DNA of 28,218 nt from Hymenopellis radicata (Eukaryota > Basidiomycota > Agaricomycetes > Agaricales > Physalacriaceae): positions 1-28,218 of the forward strand of contig JADNRX010000641.1 in the NCBI GenBank assembly GCA_015501595.1, read 5' to 3'. A program made the translations under genes and the position numbers. The notes under the pieces were generated by a model. It saw only the letters and a list, made by a program, of their open reading frames with translations, was not told where the DNA came from and made no database searches. Position 1 is the stretch's first letter. Each line of letters opens with the position of its first letter. Positions 18,198-28,218 of this stretch are shown piece by piece.

Positions 18198-19874
18198 TTG
18201 GGATATCGCTTCTTACCGCGCATCTCAGCCTCTATTTGCGTTTTCCTGGCGTCCTTCGCATTACAGACTCCCATTTCACCTTCCTCCGTCGGCCTATTTG
18301 CACCTCTGCTCGGCGTGCGGACCTCATCCCGCAGGGCTAATATCCTAGCTGTTGGGCTGAACCTTCTTCCCGTTATCTTCGTATTCGATTTCCTTTACCG
18401 CGCACATGCGTTCTACCCAAGCGCCGATGTAGCCTTTTCACGCACGGGCTTCGTCAATAGCACATCCGCCAAGGTCGTCTTTCGACACCCAGCCATGACC
18501 AGCGCTGCTTCGGCCACGGTGATTTTGACTTGGCGAGGGGAAGATGCCCTTGACGAGAGGTCGATTAGTGTGCCTGTAGGATTCGACGGGGTAGCCACCG
18601 CTCACCTAGTCGATCTCACGCCAGCAACGACGTATGTGTACACCACGTCGCTCAACCATTCTGGATCCTTTACCACCTCCCCTTCCCCTGAAACCGACAA
18701 GATCTTCCGGTTCATCAGCACGTCTTGCTTGAAACCTTTTTATCCATACAGACCCTTCTCGCATGCACTAAACATCGCGGGAATACGCCACCTCGCATCG
18801 TTCATCCAGACTGAAGGGAAATCGGATTGGATCTTCTTCCTAGGTGACTGGATATACATCGACCTGCCCATTTCGCTCGAACCCCACTACACAGAGCTCT
18901 TCCGTCAGATTTACGCTTCTCCGGATTGGTCACAGGAGCTTCGAGACATACCGTGGCTTCATGCATTCGACGACCATGAGTTGATCAATGATTACTATCC
19001 CGGTATGGATCCTCAGCTCGTGAGTCATGATCCTGGAAGTCATCATGGGTACTGACGAGATGACAGACAATGTACGAAGCAGCTTTAGCGCCTTTTCGTG
19101 CGTATCAAGGGCATGCAAATCCAGATGGCCACAAAGGTAATGAGGAGAGCTGGTACACATTTCGCCGTGGGGATGCTTCGTTCTTCGTACTCGATACACG
19201 GAGTGCGAGATCTACGCCTCCGGCTAAAGAGGATAGTGGGTTCGGTAAACGAACTATGCTGGGAGCGAAGCAGCTTTCCGCTCTCAAGGCATGGATCAAA
19301 GGGGAAAGGGGATGGAAAGTCGTAGTAAGCGGGGTGCCATTCACGAGGGTGCGTTTCATATCTGCTTAGTAGAGATCATGTTACAGCAATGTGGCTTTAG
19401 AATTGGAGCGGCGGCAGAGATGAGATGGATTCGTGGGCGGGGTATTTGGACGAGCGAGACGAGATTTTGGCGCTGCTATGGGAAGTTGGAGGAGGAATCA
19501 TTGTAAGTGGGGACAGACACGAACACGGTGAGCGCCTTCTATTCCTCCTCATGACTACACGGGCTGACCTGTACATTTCCTTCAGCAACGGTTAAATTCC
19601 TCCTCCTGTGGGGTCGGGTTATCCGACGGAACACGCCGTCATCGAGTTTTCTACCTCGCCATTGTCGTTCTTTTTTCAACCGTTCGTCAGGGAGTACGTG
19701 GAGCACGCCGAAACGGACGTGACGATTTATCAACACCCCAAAGGATCGTCAAAGTTCGGCGTCTTTGATTTTGATTCGACTGGGACGGTATGGACGGTGG
19801 GATTTGCGCTGGTAGTCGACGGAATTAAAAGCTGGGAGTATGTGCACAGATGGGAGCCTAGTATTGTTATATAG
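18198..19874 (+). CDS. PhoD-like phosphatase, with one apparent frameshift
   Basis: Four exons: 18198-19019, 19067-19348, 19401-19527 and 19586-19874. The first three join in frame. The N-terminus has a hydrophobic segment (about residues 50-65, LAVGLNLLPVIFVFDFLYRA), suggesting a membrane anchor or secretory entry. Metal-binding and catalytic landmarks of PhoD/metallophosphatase proteins follow: STSCLKPFYPYRPF, FLGDWIYID, HAFDDHELINDYYPG, FFVLDTR, SGVPFTR, NWSGGRDEMDSWAGYLDERD and VSGDRHEHATVKF. The last exon must shift frame by one base in AAATTCC (about 19593-19600) to continue as PPPVGSGYPTEHAVIEFSTS and end in HRWEPSIVI. With that correction it has 506 residues, a normal length for fungal PhoD proteins. 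These enzymes release phosphate from phosphodiesters and monoesters. It is divergent from the Git1-type transporter, suggesting a joint role in phosphate acquisition. Confidence 0.82.
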
Positions 19875-20792
19875 CTCTCCAGTTCTGCGTGGCATGCATG
19901 AGAATACAGCCTGCTCATCGACCATGGGTGGAGACAGGTTGGAGAGGTACATCGCCGAGACAGACAGGGACCAAGGTTCATTTCCTTGTCTTTCGAAGGC
20001 ACCAAATGAGCAAGACCTAAACGCGCCCCAAAAAAGACGCGTTAGTGGAAGTCGTGGCAGGAAGGCGGTGGCAGTGCCTCAGTCTGTCTGTGTTTCCCAC
20101 CGCCATCATATGACCTTTGTCGTCTTAACCACAGACGAGGGCTACCTTCCACCACCACCACCATCATGCTGGCCCGCATTATTCAAGCCCACTGTATTCC
20201 ACGCCTTCAGGTTTGTACTGTCAGAAATCTACCGTCAATTCGGACCGATATCACCGTATACACGCGTTTTTCGTCCTTGATCATGATCATGGTTACTTTT
20301 CTTGACCATGGCCTTTTTTCTCTTGGCCTGCGGACCACGAACCTGTCAATTATACAACTCACTTGAATCATCGGGAAAGTAAGTGGCTTGGTCGCTCTTT
20401 TCCGCCTTCTAAGCAGCTGTTAACCTAAAGTCGTGCTTCACGATCTAAGCCATTCTACTTTTAACTTTGGGGGTGTGGTTCGTTCCAAGCTGAGGCTCTT
20501 CCTTCTAGCACCGACAACGCGTCAGCGCATTATGCCTTACGGTGTTTTATTCCTTCCAAAATGAATGGTATGCCGTACAAAAAATCCCTTGCCCCGGGCA
20601 CGCTCATCATTTAGGCGCGCATTGCAGCATCTCATGATGCTAGCAGGTTGTTGAATCCGGCGAAATACGCCTCCGGACGTTGGATTCAATATGCCAGAGC
20701 GACGTATCTTTGTGATACATCGTGGTCGACAAGTATAATAGTAGGTAAGTTATAAGTCCTTCTTCCATGAGCTGCACTCACTGATAATCATC
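19875..20792. other. No gene recognised
   Basis: Open frames (for example plus 19840-20280) show no domain and no exon partners. A short inverted pair (TTGAATCC / GGATTCAA) lies near 20653-20690. The last few hundred bases should contain the promoter of the kinase gene that starts at 20793. Confidence 0.45.
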
Positions 20793-23415
20793 ATGAGTGC
20801 CAGTAGCATCACCAGCGCACACCGCAGCTCCTTGTTGCTCCCGTCACAGTCTATCTCCTCGTGGACTTCTCATGACAGTCATGACGTGATCCCAACCAAC
20901 GTCCACCTCTTTTACCCCAATGCACCAACTGTCCATACCGCCCGCGCATACTTGCAGGCAGGCCTCTGTATTTGTCGGTCAACTGGAGAGAACATCGCTC
21001 TTCAGAGCGTTGTCACGCAGCTACGGTACTCCAAGATAGGCGAATCGCCGCAGGATGAGTACCTTACCGCACGTGTCGAATATCTGTTTGCCGGCATCCG
21101 CTATCCAGGTTTTTATGCAGAAGTCGACTTCCTTCGCGCCCAGGACTCGACGCCATGCTCCCAGTCGAGCTCGAATGGACATATAGCCACGCTTCTGCGC
21201 AATGACCCCAAGGTCAAGCTGGTTGGCGTTGACGCCGCGGCCAAGCATTGCGATTCCACATCCCATTCCGTTCGTCATATGATACGCCATCCGCGCACAT
21301 TCTGTTCTTCCCTCTTCGCATCCAAGTTCACGTACTCAATGAACATACATCCAATGGGTGCAGATCTTTGTTGTCGTCCCGCTCCGAAGGCCCAGGCCGT
21401 TATGAACTTTCTTCATCCTGAGGACTGTCCGTTCAGCTTCGAGCGACTCGCTTCTCTTGTCGACTTTTTCACGTCTGGACCTTCCCCAGCTCAAAGTCAA
21501 GTTGCACGTAACGGCTATCACATGGCTGCTTTGGTATGGCATGCGGTGACTCGATTGGCGAAGGGACATGTGCAGCACGATAATCGCACCCTCAAACCTA
21601 TGGGAAAGTTTGGCGCATCGCGTCTGTTTGACTGCGTGCGGTACGGAGAACAAATTGACGAGCAGGATCTGGCGGGTGCACGAGCCGAATGGCAACACTG
21701 GGAAAGACGATACAAGGATGCAAGTGAGGAGAGAATGGCGAGACTAAGACGGGCCCGGGAGGACTTGGAACTTCACCGACAGCAGGCTGTCCGGAGACAG
21801 TTCCGAGAAGCGATCACTGATGAAGTTCTTGTACGAGCCATGGAAAGCATGCAGGAGATTCGACGTGAACGCGAGAGACTCGAGGTAAGATATTCATTTT
21901 AAGCCGAAATCTGCAGGGCTCATTGTATCTTCTATCCAGACCATTGAAGTGCGTTCATTCCCCCGACGTCGATCTCGTGAAATAATGTGGGATCTTAATA
22001 GCGCACCTGGCGTGAGCTCTCTCTCAATGATGCCAATGATCAAAAGGCCGTGTTGCGCCTAGTCGCCCAAGTAACGTCACAATTAGCTTCTGATTCACCT
22101 GCGGTGTGGAGAACTATCGGCTCAGTCCCACGCGACGCTGCGCTATATGTCATGAACATTTTACAGACGGTGCGATTGTCCTTTGCTCCTCGGAAAGCAG
22201 TTGCTCACTCAGTACAGGAACTGGATGCCTCGTCGACCGTCGACGCTTATCGTTCGACATGTCTTAAATGTCTCCGCGTCTTGACGAAGAAGCACGAAAT
22301 GCTCCCCGATTCCTTCTTCTGTCGACAAATTAACCGGGAAGGATCCAGTCCTATATGTGGTGGCGGCTTCGGGGTAAGCTTCAATACAACTTCCAACTTA
22401 TCATATTTAGTAACGTTCATCGGAAGGATATTTGGAAAGGCACATTGACTCGATCTCAGACGCCGGTCTGCCTGAAGGTCCTGCGAGTGTTTGGGAACAA
22501 TGTTGATAAGATTCTTAAGGTTCGTCGTGCACTCACCTGGCGGTGACAGACTTGATTGAAGCGAGATCAGGCGTTCTGCCATGAAGCACTGCTATGGAGG
22601 CAGCTACGACACCCGCGACTACTTCCTTTCCTGGGCGTGGTAGACGACCTCTTCCCGCATAGTTTCTGCTTGGTATCTCCCTGGATGGAGAACGGCAATA
22701 TTATGCAATTCTTGATCAAGAATCCTACTCATGACCGCTTTCAATCCGTAGGTTTCCCTTCGCGCGTCTGACACAGGGCGTTAATTGTTTCATCAGGTAC
22801 TAGAAATCGCCGAAGCAATTACCTATTTACACGCACTTGATCCCCAGATAGTGCACGCTGACATCCGCGGGTAAGGAAGTTCTTCGTCCTCGCGCAATTC
22901 ATTTGGCTGATCGGGGCCGTGTTAGAGCAATGTCCTTGTATCAGATGATGGACATTGCCTGCTCGGTGATTTCGGTATAAGTGTCATGGTGGAGACCCAA
23001 GCGCCAGGAAGCTCTACACGCCTTCGCGGTGCTGTTCGATGGATAGCTCCGGAAATGATGGATGCCACATTGTACGACCCTTCGTATCTCTCCGCGAGAG
23101 ATATCTATTCATTCGGGTGCACTATCATCGAGGTAAGTTTTTCGTACACGTCTTCTGTGCTCTGCTTCTCATCACAAGTGCCAGATCTACAGTGGAAAGC
23201 CGCCCTTTTACCATCTGCGATCGGATCCTGCTGTGATAAGCGAAGTAGTCGTTCACAGAAGGACGCCCCCTCGTCCCCCTCATGAGCAATTCCCCTCAGA
23301 TGATCTTTGGGATCTCGTCGTAGCGTGTCTTTCTCCATGCCCCAAAGATCGCCCAAGTGCAACTGTCTTATATCAGTTCCTCCATAGTTTGAATCTCTCC
23401 TCCACTGATCATTGA
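20793..23415 (+). CDS. Protein kinase with an unrecognised N-terminal domain (copy A)
   Basis: Nine exons: 20793-21884, 21940-21948 (9 nt), 22002-22169, 22218-22373, 22427-22519, 22562-22747, 22797-22870, 22928-23132 and 23185-23415. They give 737 residues. Residues 1-290 form a domain I do not recognise (VHLF..., RAYLQAG, QDEYLTA, MNFLHPED, GYHMAALVWHAV). A charged, coiled-coil-like stretch follows (about 290-420). The kinase domain starts with the glycine loop GGGFGDIWKG (471-480), has Lys492 (VCLKVL), HADIRGN (588-594), DFG (607-609) and an APE region (RWIAPEMM), and ends in RPSATVLYQFLHSL. TKL-like kinases with HxDIRGxN loops are expanded in agaricomycetes. The HxDxRxxN loop is one residue short compared with copy B, because exon 8 begins after the second AG of TTAGAG. 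If the first AG is used the frame is lost. Activity is therefore doubtful. It lies tail-to-tail with copy B, 144 nt between stop codons. Confidence 0.85.
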
Positions 23416-23559
23416 CAGCCAACTACAATTAATTCAAGCTCGTACGATCGTACAAGTCCGAGAACTGTAAACATCGTTATATTTTGAAGCATTACCAAAT
23501 TCGTTACCTATACAACGTACATACTCGTACTACTAGTACAGATTCTGGAACCACAGCGT

Positions 23560-26122
23560 CTATGCAGCGTGAGTACCATGGTCAATGCTCTCGTCATGGG
23601 AAGATGTATCATCACGTCCGGAGAGATCATGCAGAGACTGCAGAAGGTTGCTGGCCGTAGGTCGATCTCTGGCATCCGATGCAAGACATCTGACCAACAG
23701 CTCCCAAAGCTCATTCCACGGAAGTTCCTTCAGTGTTGGTCGAGGCGGCATTCGCTTATGAATGATTACTTCGTTGATGACACCGATGTCATTCCTGATA
23801 TGGGAAAATGGCGGTTTCCCCGTATAAATCTAGCGAGCTGGAATGAGAAGAGATTCGGAGACACGAGCTATTGCACACCTCGATGACTGTACAAGCAAAA
23901 GAATAAATGTCCCGCGCTGGAAGATACGCCTTTTCGAAGAGCGATGTGTCGATCATCTCGGGAGGTAGCCAACGAGTTGTACCCTTTAAAAGAGTGGTGC
24001 TACCCGGCGCTTGCGTCTCCGCCATGAGGCTTATACCGAAATCGGCCAGAACGCAGTGAAAGTCGTCGGATACCAGGACGTTGGCCTAGACGACGTAGAC
24101 AGCGTTGAGTTCGAGAACATGTGGATCACGGAACACATACACCGCGTATGTCTGCGTGAACAATTTGGGGATCGAGATCGTGCAGGTACCGAATTCCTTC
24201 TGCGATCTCCATGATCTGGAGAGGCGTGAGGACAACTAGCGTATTACCGACGATATAGCGCACCGATTGGAAGCGATCGTGGTCTGGATGATCGAGAAGG
24301 AAACCCATAATATTACCATTCATCATCCATTCCGATATCAGGCAGAAACAGGGAGCGAAAAGATCATTGTTAATTCCTAAGAAGGGCAGCACGTTTGGAT
24401 GCCGAAGCTGCCGCCACACTAGAGCTTCGTGGCAGACCGCCTAGTAGCCCGGGCGATCAGCGAAGTTTTCGGGTCCTTGCATTGAACGACAACGCACCTT
24501 GAACATCTTTGTTCGGTCCTGGGTGATGAACAATCGTAGAATCTTCAAACAAACAGGCCTCCGATCAGAAGACATTGTTCCTTGCCAGATATCCTTTGAA
24601 CACCGTCAGCAACATACACCAAGAATACCCAATCATTGAAGGAATTCACCGCGAATCCGCCGCCCCAGATGGCGCTCGATCCCAGCCTTTCTACGTCACC
24701 ACAGACGAACGAACCAGGTAGAAGGTCGTATCGCTTCCCGAGGGCTCTGAGACACTTGATACAGGTAAAGCGATAAGTGTCGATTGTTGTTGAAGCATCG
24801 AGTTCCTATTCGCAATGAGCGTGTGTAGCATAAAGAAGCACCAGCACTTACTGTTTGTAGAATCTCCATCACAAGTGGGGCAACATCGCGTGATACACCA
24901 TGAATCGTTCGCCACACCGCCGTAGAATCGGATGTTAACTGCGAGCGTACTTGCGACACGAATTTGAGCTTCTCCTGTTCGTTCTTTGGATTAGGAAGAG
25001 AGAGGTCATGCCAGTTGCGCTACATGTCATCAGAATCTCAGACCTTTTGGGAATCGACAAACCTACTTTTATCTTTTGCTCGTTCGCCACCTAGATGAAC
25101 GACAAGGAAATTAATGCAAACTCTTTCATATCTAAAACAAGAGCACTCACACGCTCGGCTGACACTGCAGATATCTGTCTCTGGCGACGTATTTCCTTCC
25201 ATTTCACCTCACTCGCTGTTTCGTATCGGCGCTCCCAGTGATTCCAAGCTTGCCTCGCTCTTTCAAGAACTTCGTCGGCAACGTGCTGGCGATAACGCAT
25301 GCAGTCCACCGTTCGGAGGAGTCCGCACTTGCCCATCGGTTCTAGATCGAGCAACTGGTGTTGGACATGCTGCGCCAGGCGGGAAACGGCATGCCATATC
25401 CAAGCCGACATATGGTAGCTATTCTGCTCTACAACGTTATAGGATGGAGCAACGTCGGACGCGTAGAAGGCGAAAAGAGAGGCGAGGCGCTCTAGGCTGA
25501 AGGGGTCCTGCTCTGGGTGGAGGAATTCCATGATAGCCTGAGCTTTGAGTGGAGGACGTTGAATGGGATCCCCGCCAGTGGGGTGGATGGTCATGTTGTC
25601 GGCGGGTTTATACGCCAGCCACGTTGAGCAGAACGCCGAGAAGGGACGTCGTATCACGTCTAGAAAAGATGGTGACGCCGAGGAACTGCTTTGCTTGGCC
25701 TCGGGATTCACGCCGAACAAATTGGCACGAGGATCATCACGCAGAAGCGCAGCAAGATGGCCATCGCCACTAGACTGCGGCGCGTCAGTGTCGATGGAGC
25801 GCTGTAAGTCCACCTCTACGGAGAACTCCGGGTGCAGAACGCCGTCTATCAAAGGTGCAACGTAAGCCGTAAGGTATTCGTCCTGCTGCAAGTCATTCAT
25901 CTTCGAGTACACGAGGTGCGTCAGAGCACTCTGGTGCGCGAGATTGATCCCTAAGGAACGACTGGCATCGACGGTTGCGTGTAGATACGCACGAGGGTTG
26001 TGGACCATGGCGTCGTCCCTCTGGAATAGATGGACATTCGCGGGTGTAGGGCCCTCCGACGATGAGAAGGAGGATTCAGAGCAAGATGGGAATGCGAGTG
26101 ATGGCGAGTCAGAGGTGCTCAT
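23560..26122 (-). CDS. Protein kinase with an unrecognised N-terminal domain (copy B)
   Basis: Nine exons on the minus strand: 26122-25151, 25090-25067 (24 nt), 25019-24852, 24805-24650, 24593-24498, 24440-24264, 24215-24141, 24085-23879 and 23829-23560. They give 714 residues, all in frame. The layout mirrors copy A; exons 3 and 4 have identical lengths (168 and 156 nt). The N-terminal domain aligns with copy A throughout (ANVHLFQRDD, RAYLHAT, QQDEYLTAY, AIMEFLHPEQDPFSLERLAS, SYHMSAWIWHAVSRLA, WNHWERRYETASE). The kinase has the glycine loop GGGFADIWQG (436-445), Lys457 (VCLKIL), HADIRGAN (551-558, complete HxDxRxxN spacing), DFG (571-573) and RWLPPEM in place of the usual APE. All core catalytic residues are present, so this copy is probably active, on serine/threonine if it follows the TKL group. 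An alternative start ten codons upstream (26152) is possible; I prefer MSTSDSP because it matches the start of copy A. Confidence 0.87.
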
Positions 26123-26862
26123 GGTTACTGGACACATTCGAGAGAGCTTCAATTGTTATATGTGTTAAACACGATGCGTTCCGTGCGAAATAAGTCCTAA
26201 TCTTGTGCTCTTTCCTGAGTACGAAGGAGGATCGTTGACGACATCAAGCGCGTACATGCGCACGTGGTGGCTTCCACGGAATACGAAACACCGGAAGTCA
26301 TGAGGTCAAGGTGGTGGTACCAGGCTGCGGAGAGAGATGCGGTTTCCCAGCTATGTGACAGTGAATCCGTGCAAGTCTTCTCAGATTTTCGGAGTCCGCG
26401 CTGCTAGAAGTTGTAGAGTTCGGCTCAGTTCACGTAGTCAAATGAAGAAGACTCTCACCTAAGTGTACACACCATTGTGCAGCTGTTTCAGGGGAAAAGG
26501 TTTGGGAACGTGATACAGGGAAAATGTGTGGGGGTTGAAAATAGTAGATAAGATTAGATGGCCTTCGGCCTAAACGTCCGACTTGGCGGCGGAGTTTGCC
26601 GCGACCCTCTTTCCGCCTCGCCATGGCTATCTATCTTCATCCCTCCACCCATCGGCGCCGCACAGGGCGAGACCTGGGCTAGACGTATTGCCCGATTGTA
26701 TATCTCTCCCTTCTCCCAGATTTCTAGTGACAGCGCGGACGCGAACAGCTAAAATCTACTAATCCTGCGCTGTCTGCCTGTAACACGTCTATTTCAACGT
26801 AGGTCGTGTATCCTATAATATTGAAGTGGTGTATTCATTTCGCAAGATAGAAGACCACGATC
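26123..26862. other. Divergent intergenic region between kinase B and D-amino-acid oxidase
   Basis: The start codons of the two neighbours point away from each other across about 740 nt, so this holds both promoters. A TATAATA at about 26814-26820, some 43 nt before the oxidase start, is a possible TATA element. Open frames here have no recognisable domain. Confidence 0.5.
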
Positions 26863-28160
26863 ATGGCGCGCACTATTGTTGTTGTCGGGGCGGGCGTCAT
26901 CGGGCTCACCACCGCCATCCGTATCCTGCAATCTTCATCTGACACGAAGGTCAGTATATCCTACAAATCCTTCCTTGCCTGACCATTCCTCTTAGGTCGT
27001 CATCCTCTCCAAAGACCTGCCAGGCGACCCCCTCATACCAACCTATGCCTCACCGTGTGCCGGCGCCCATCATTTATCTTTCGCTGCCGACGATGACATT
27101 CTCCAGAGGAAGATTGACAAGCGAACCTTTGATGTGATGTGGGCCCAGATTGAGGCGGCTGAAGAGAGCGCGTCAGACGAATGGGAGAAGGCGTACGGCG
27201 AGCACCTTCTGAAGCTCCGGCAGACCGAATTCTATTGTCATCCCGGCGACAAACATATCGCGTTTTTTGAAGATCTTCCCGACTTCCAGGTCCTCGAGCC
27301 GCCAGAGGGCTCCCACCCCCCGATTCTGCACAGTGTGTCGTTTACGAGCATGACGATGGATACCGGACCTTACCTTGACGTCTTGGTGAAGCACTTCAGG
27401 GCGTTAGGAGGCGTCTTGGAGAGAGCTGAGCTAGGATCCTTGGCTGAATCGATTAACCATCCGGCGGTGGTTGCTCTTACCTTGGAGGCCCTGACATTAA
27501 TAAGACGGTGCGTATAGTTATTACTACTCTCTCGATTTCGCGTATTTAACGTATTTAAAGGAGTCAAAGAAAGTTGAAGCTATCATTAACTGCACCGGTC
27601 TGGGGTCTATTGGCCTCTCCGACGTCAAAGACATCTCCATGTATCCGGTCCGAGGGCAGGTCCTTATTCTAGACGCCCCTTGGGTGAAGGAAGGCCGCAC
27701 TCGCCAGGTGGGGTCGCTCGCCGCCAGCGAAACCTTGGCATCCGAGTCGTCGTCGACTGCGGAAGAAGTGGGTGGAGGAGAAGGCGGCGAACGCACGTAC
27801 ATCATCCCTCGCAAGAGCGGACAGGTCGTTATCGGCGGTACGCGTGAGGTTGGAGATTGGTCGACAACGCCAGATCCGGCTACTACGTTATCGATCAAGC
27901 GAAGGGCATTGGAGATCTTTCCAGAGTTGTCGCCTGGTTATTTGAAATCGCCGACGAGGAAACCTGGACCGGAAGATCTAGACCCCATTGTGCTGAAGGA
28001 GGTCGTTGGGTTCAGGCCGGCGAGGAAAGACGGGTTGAGGCTGGTGAAAGGGAGTGACGTCGCTGGCGCAAAGGTGATACATAACTACGGACATTCCGGT
28101 GCAGGATGGCAGGCGTCTTGGGGATGTGCAGAAGAGGTTGTTGCGTTGCTCAACGAGTAG
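26863..28160 (+). CDS. D-amino-acid oxidase (FAD-dependent)
   Basis: Three exons, 26863-26949, 26996-27511 and 27561-28160, give 400 residues. The second intron is read with a GTATAG donor at 27512; the nearby GTGCGT donor at 27508 would break the frame. The N-terminus is the FAD dinucleotide fold, VVVGAGVIGLTTAI (residues 6-19). Later landmarks are INCTGLGSIGL, YPVRGQVLIL, TYIIPRKSGQVVIGGT, VVGFRPARKDGLRL (carrying the arginines expected to bind the substrate carboxylate) and the family signature HNYGHSGAGWQASWGCAEEV near the C-terminus. The enzyme deaminates D-amino acids to oxo-acids, with ammonia and hydrogen peroxide as products. The protein ends in LLNE and lacks the peroxisomal SKL-type tail that many fungal homologues have, so its location is uncertain. 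Divergent from kinase copy B; no defect seen. Confidence 0.92.
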
Positions 28161-28218
28161 CCTAAACGAGCTTGTATCATACTACTAACGCCCTCCATAA
28201 GAGTATAAAGTACAGGTT

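Noticed and set aside
27500..27520. Frameshift in the D-amino-acid oxidase gene
   Set aside because: The GTGCGT donor at 27508 gives a broken frame, but the GTATAG donor at 27512 restores it, so no mutation is needed.

Overview
The window looks like genomic DNA of an agaricomycete (mushroom-forming basidiomycete). The evidence is: coding regions cut by many 45-65 nt GT-AG introns; protein families expanded in that group (F-box/leucine-rich proteins, DUF6533 membrane proteins, TKL-like kinases with an HADIRG catalytic loop, MYND fingers); and a pectin lyase. There are no rRNA or tRNA genes, no CRISPR array and no prokaryotic signals. Protein calls come from reading translations by eye. Splice sites were chosen so that the exons join in frame and the family motifs are restored.

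Left part (1-7530): a decayed glycoside hydrolase family 3 gene (about 823-2390, +), an intact small MYND zinc-finger gene (2515-3555, +), then a cluster of non-autonomous DNA transposons. These are a 507-bp inverted-repeat element (3594-4100), a 1.2-kb hAT-like element with a perfect 8-bp target duplication (4246-5468), two copies of a Tc1/mariner-type MITE with TA target sites (5585-5821, 6271-6506), and a third, related 153-bp MITE (7267-7419). The third MITE sits inside an exon of a broken DUF6533 membrane-protein gene (6714-7530, -).

Middle (8036-15179): a large F-box/leucine-rich gene (8036-12137, +) is split by a 1089-bp hAT-like insertion (10081-11169). Removing the insertion and one copy of its 8-bp duplication restores one reading frame of 950 codons. 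A sparse region follows (12138-13196), then a secreted PL1 pectin lyase on the minus strand in 16 exons, including exons of 7 and 15 nt.

Right part (15877-28160): an MFS transporter of the Git1/phosphate type (-) and a PhoD-like phosphatase (+) are divergently transcribed from a 308-bp promoter holding CACGTG and CACGTT, the core sites of Pho4/NUC-1-type regulators. Together they look like a phosphate or organophosphate scavenging pair. Each needs one single-base frame correction, so they are either decaying or carry sequence errors. Next come two paralogous kinase genes in tail-to-tail orientation (20793-23415 + and 23560-26122 -). They share an N-terminal domain I do not recognise, a coiled-coil-like linker, a protein kinase domain and the same nine-exon layout. 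Last is an intact D-amino-acid oxidase gene (26863-28160, +), divergent from the second kinase gene.

The most distinctive content is the duplicated kinase family with the unrecognised N-terminal domain, and the two transposon insertions whose empty sites can be reconstructed exactly from this sequence alone.
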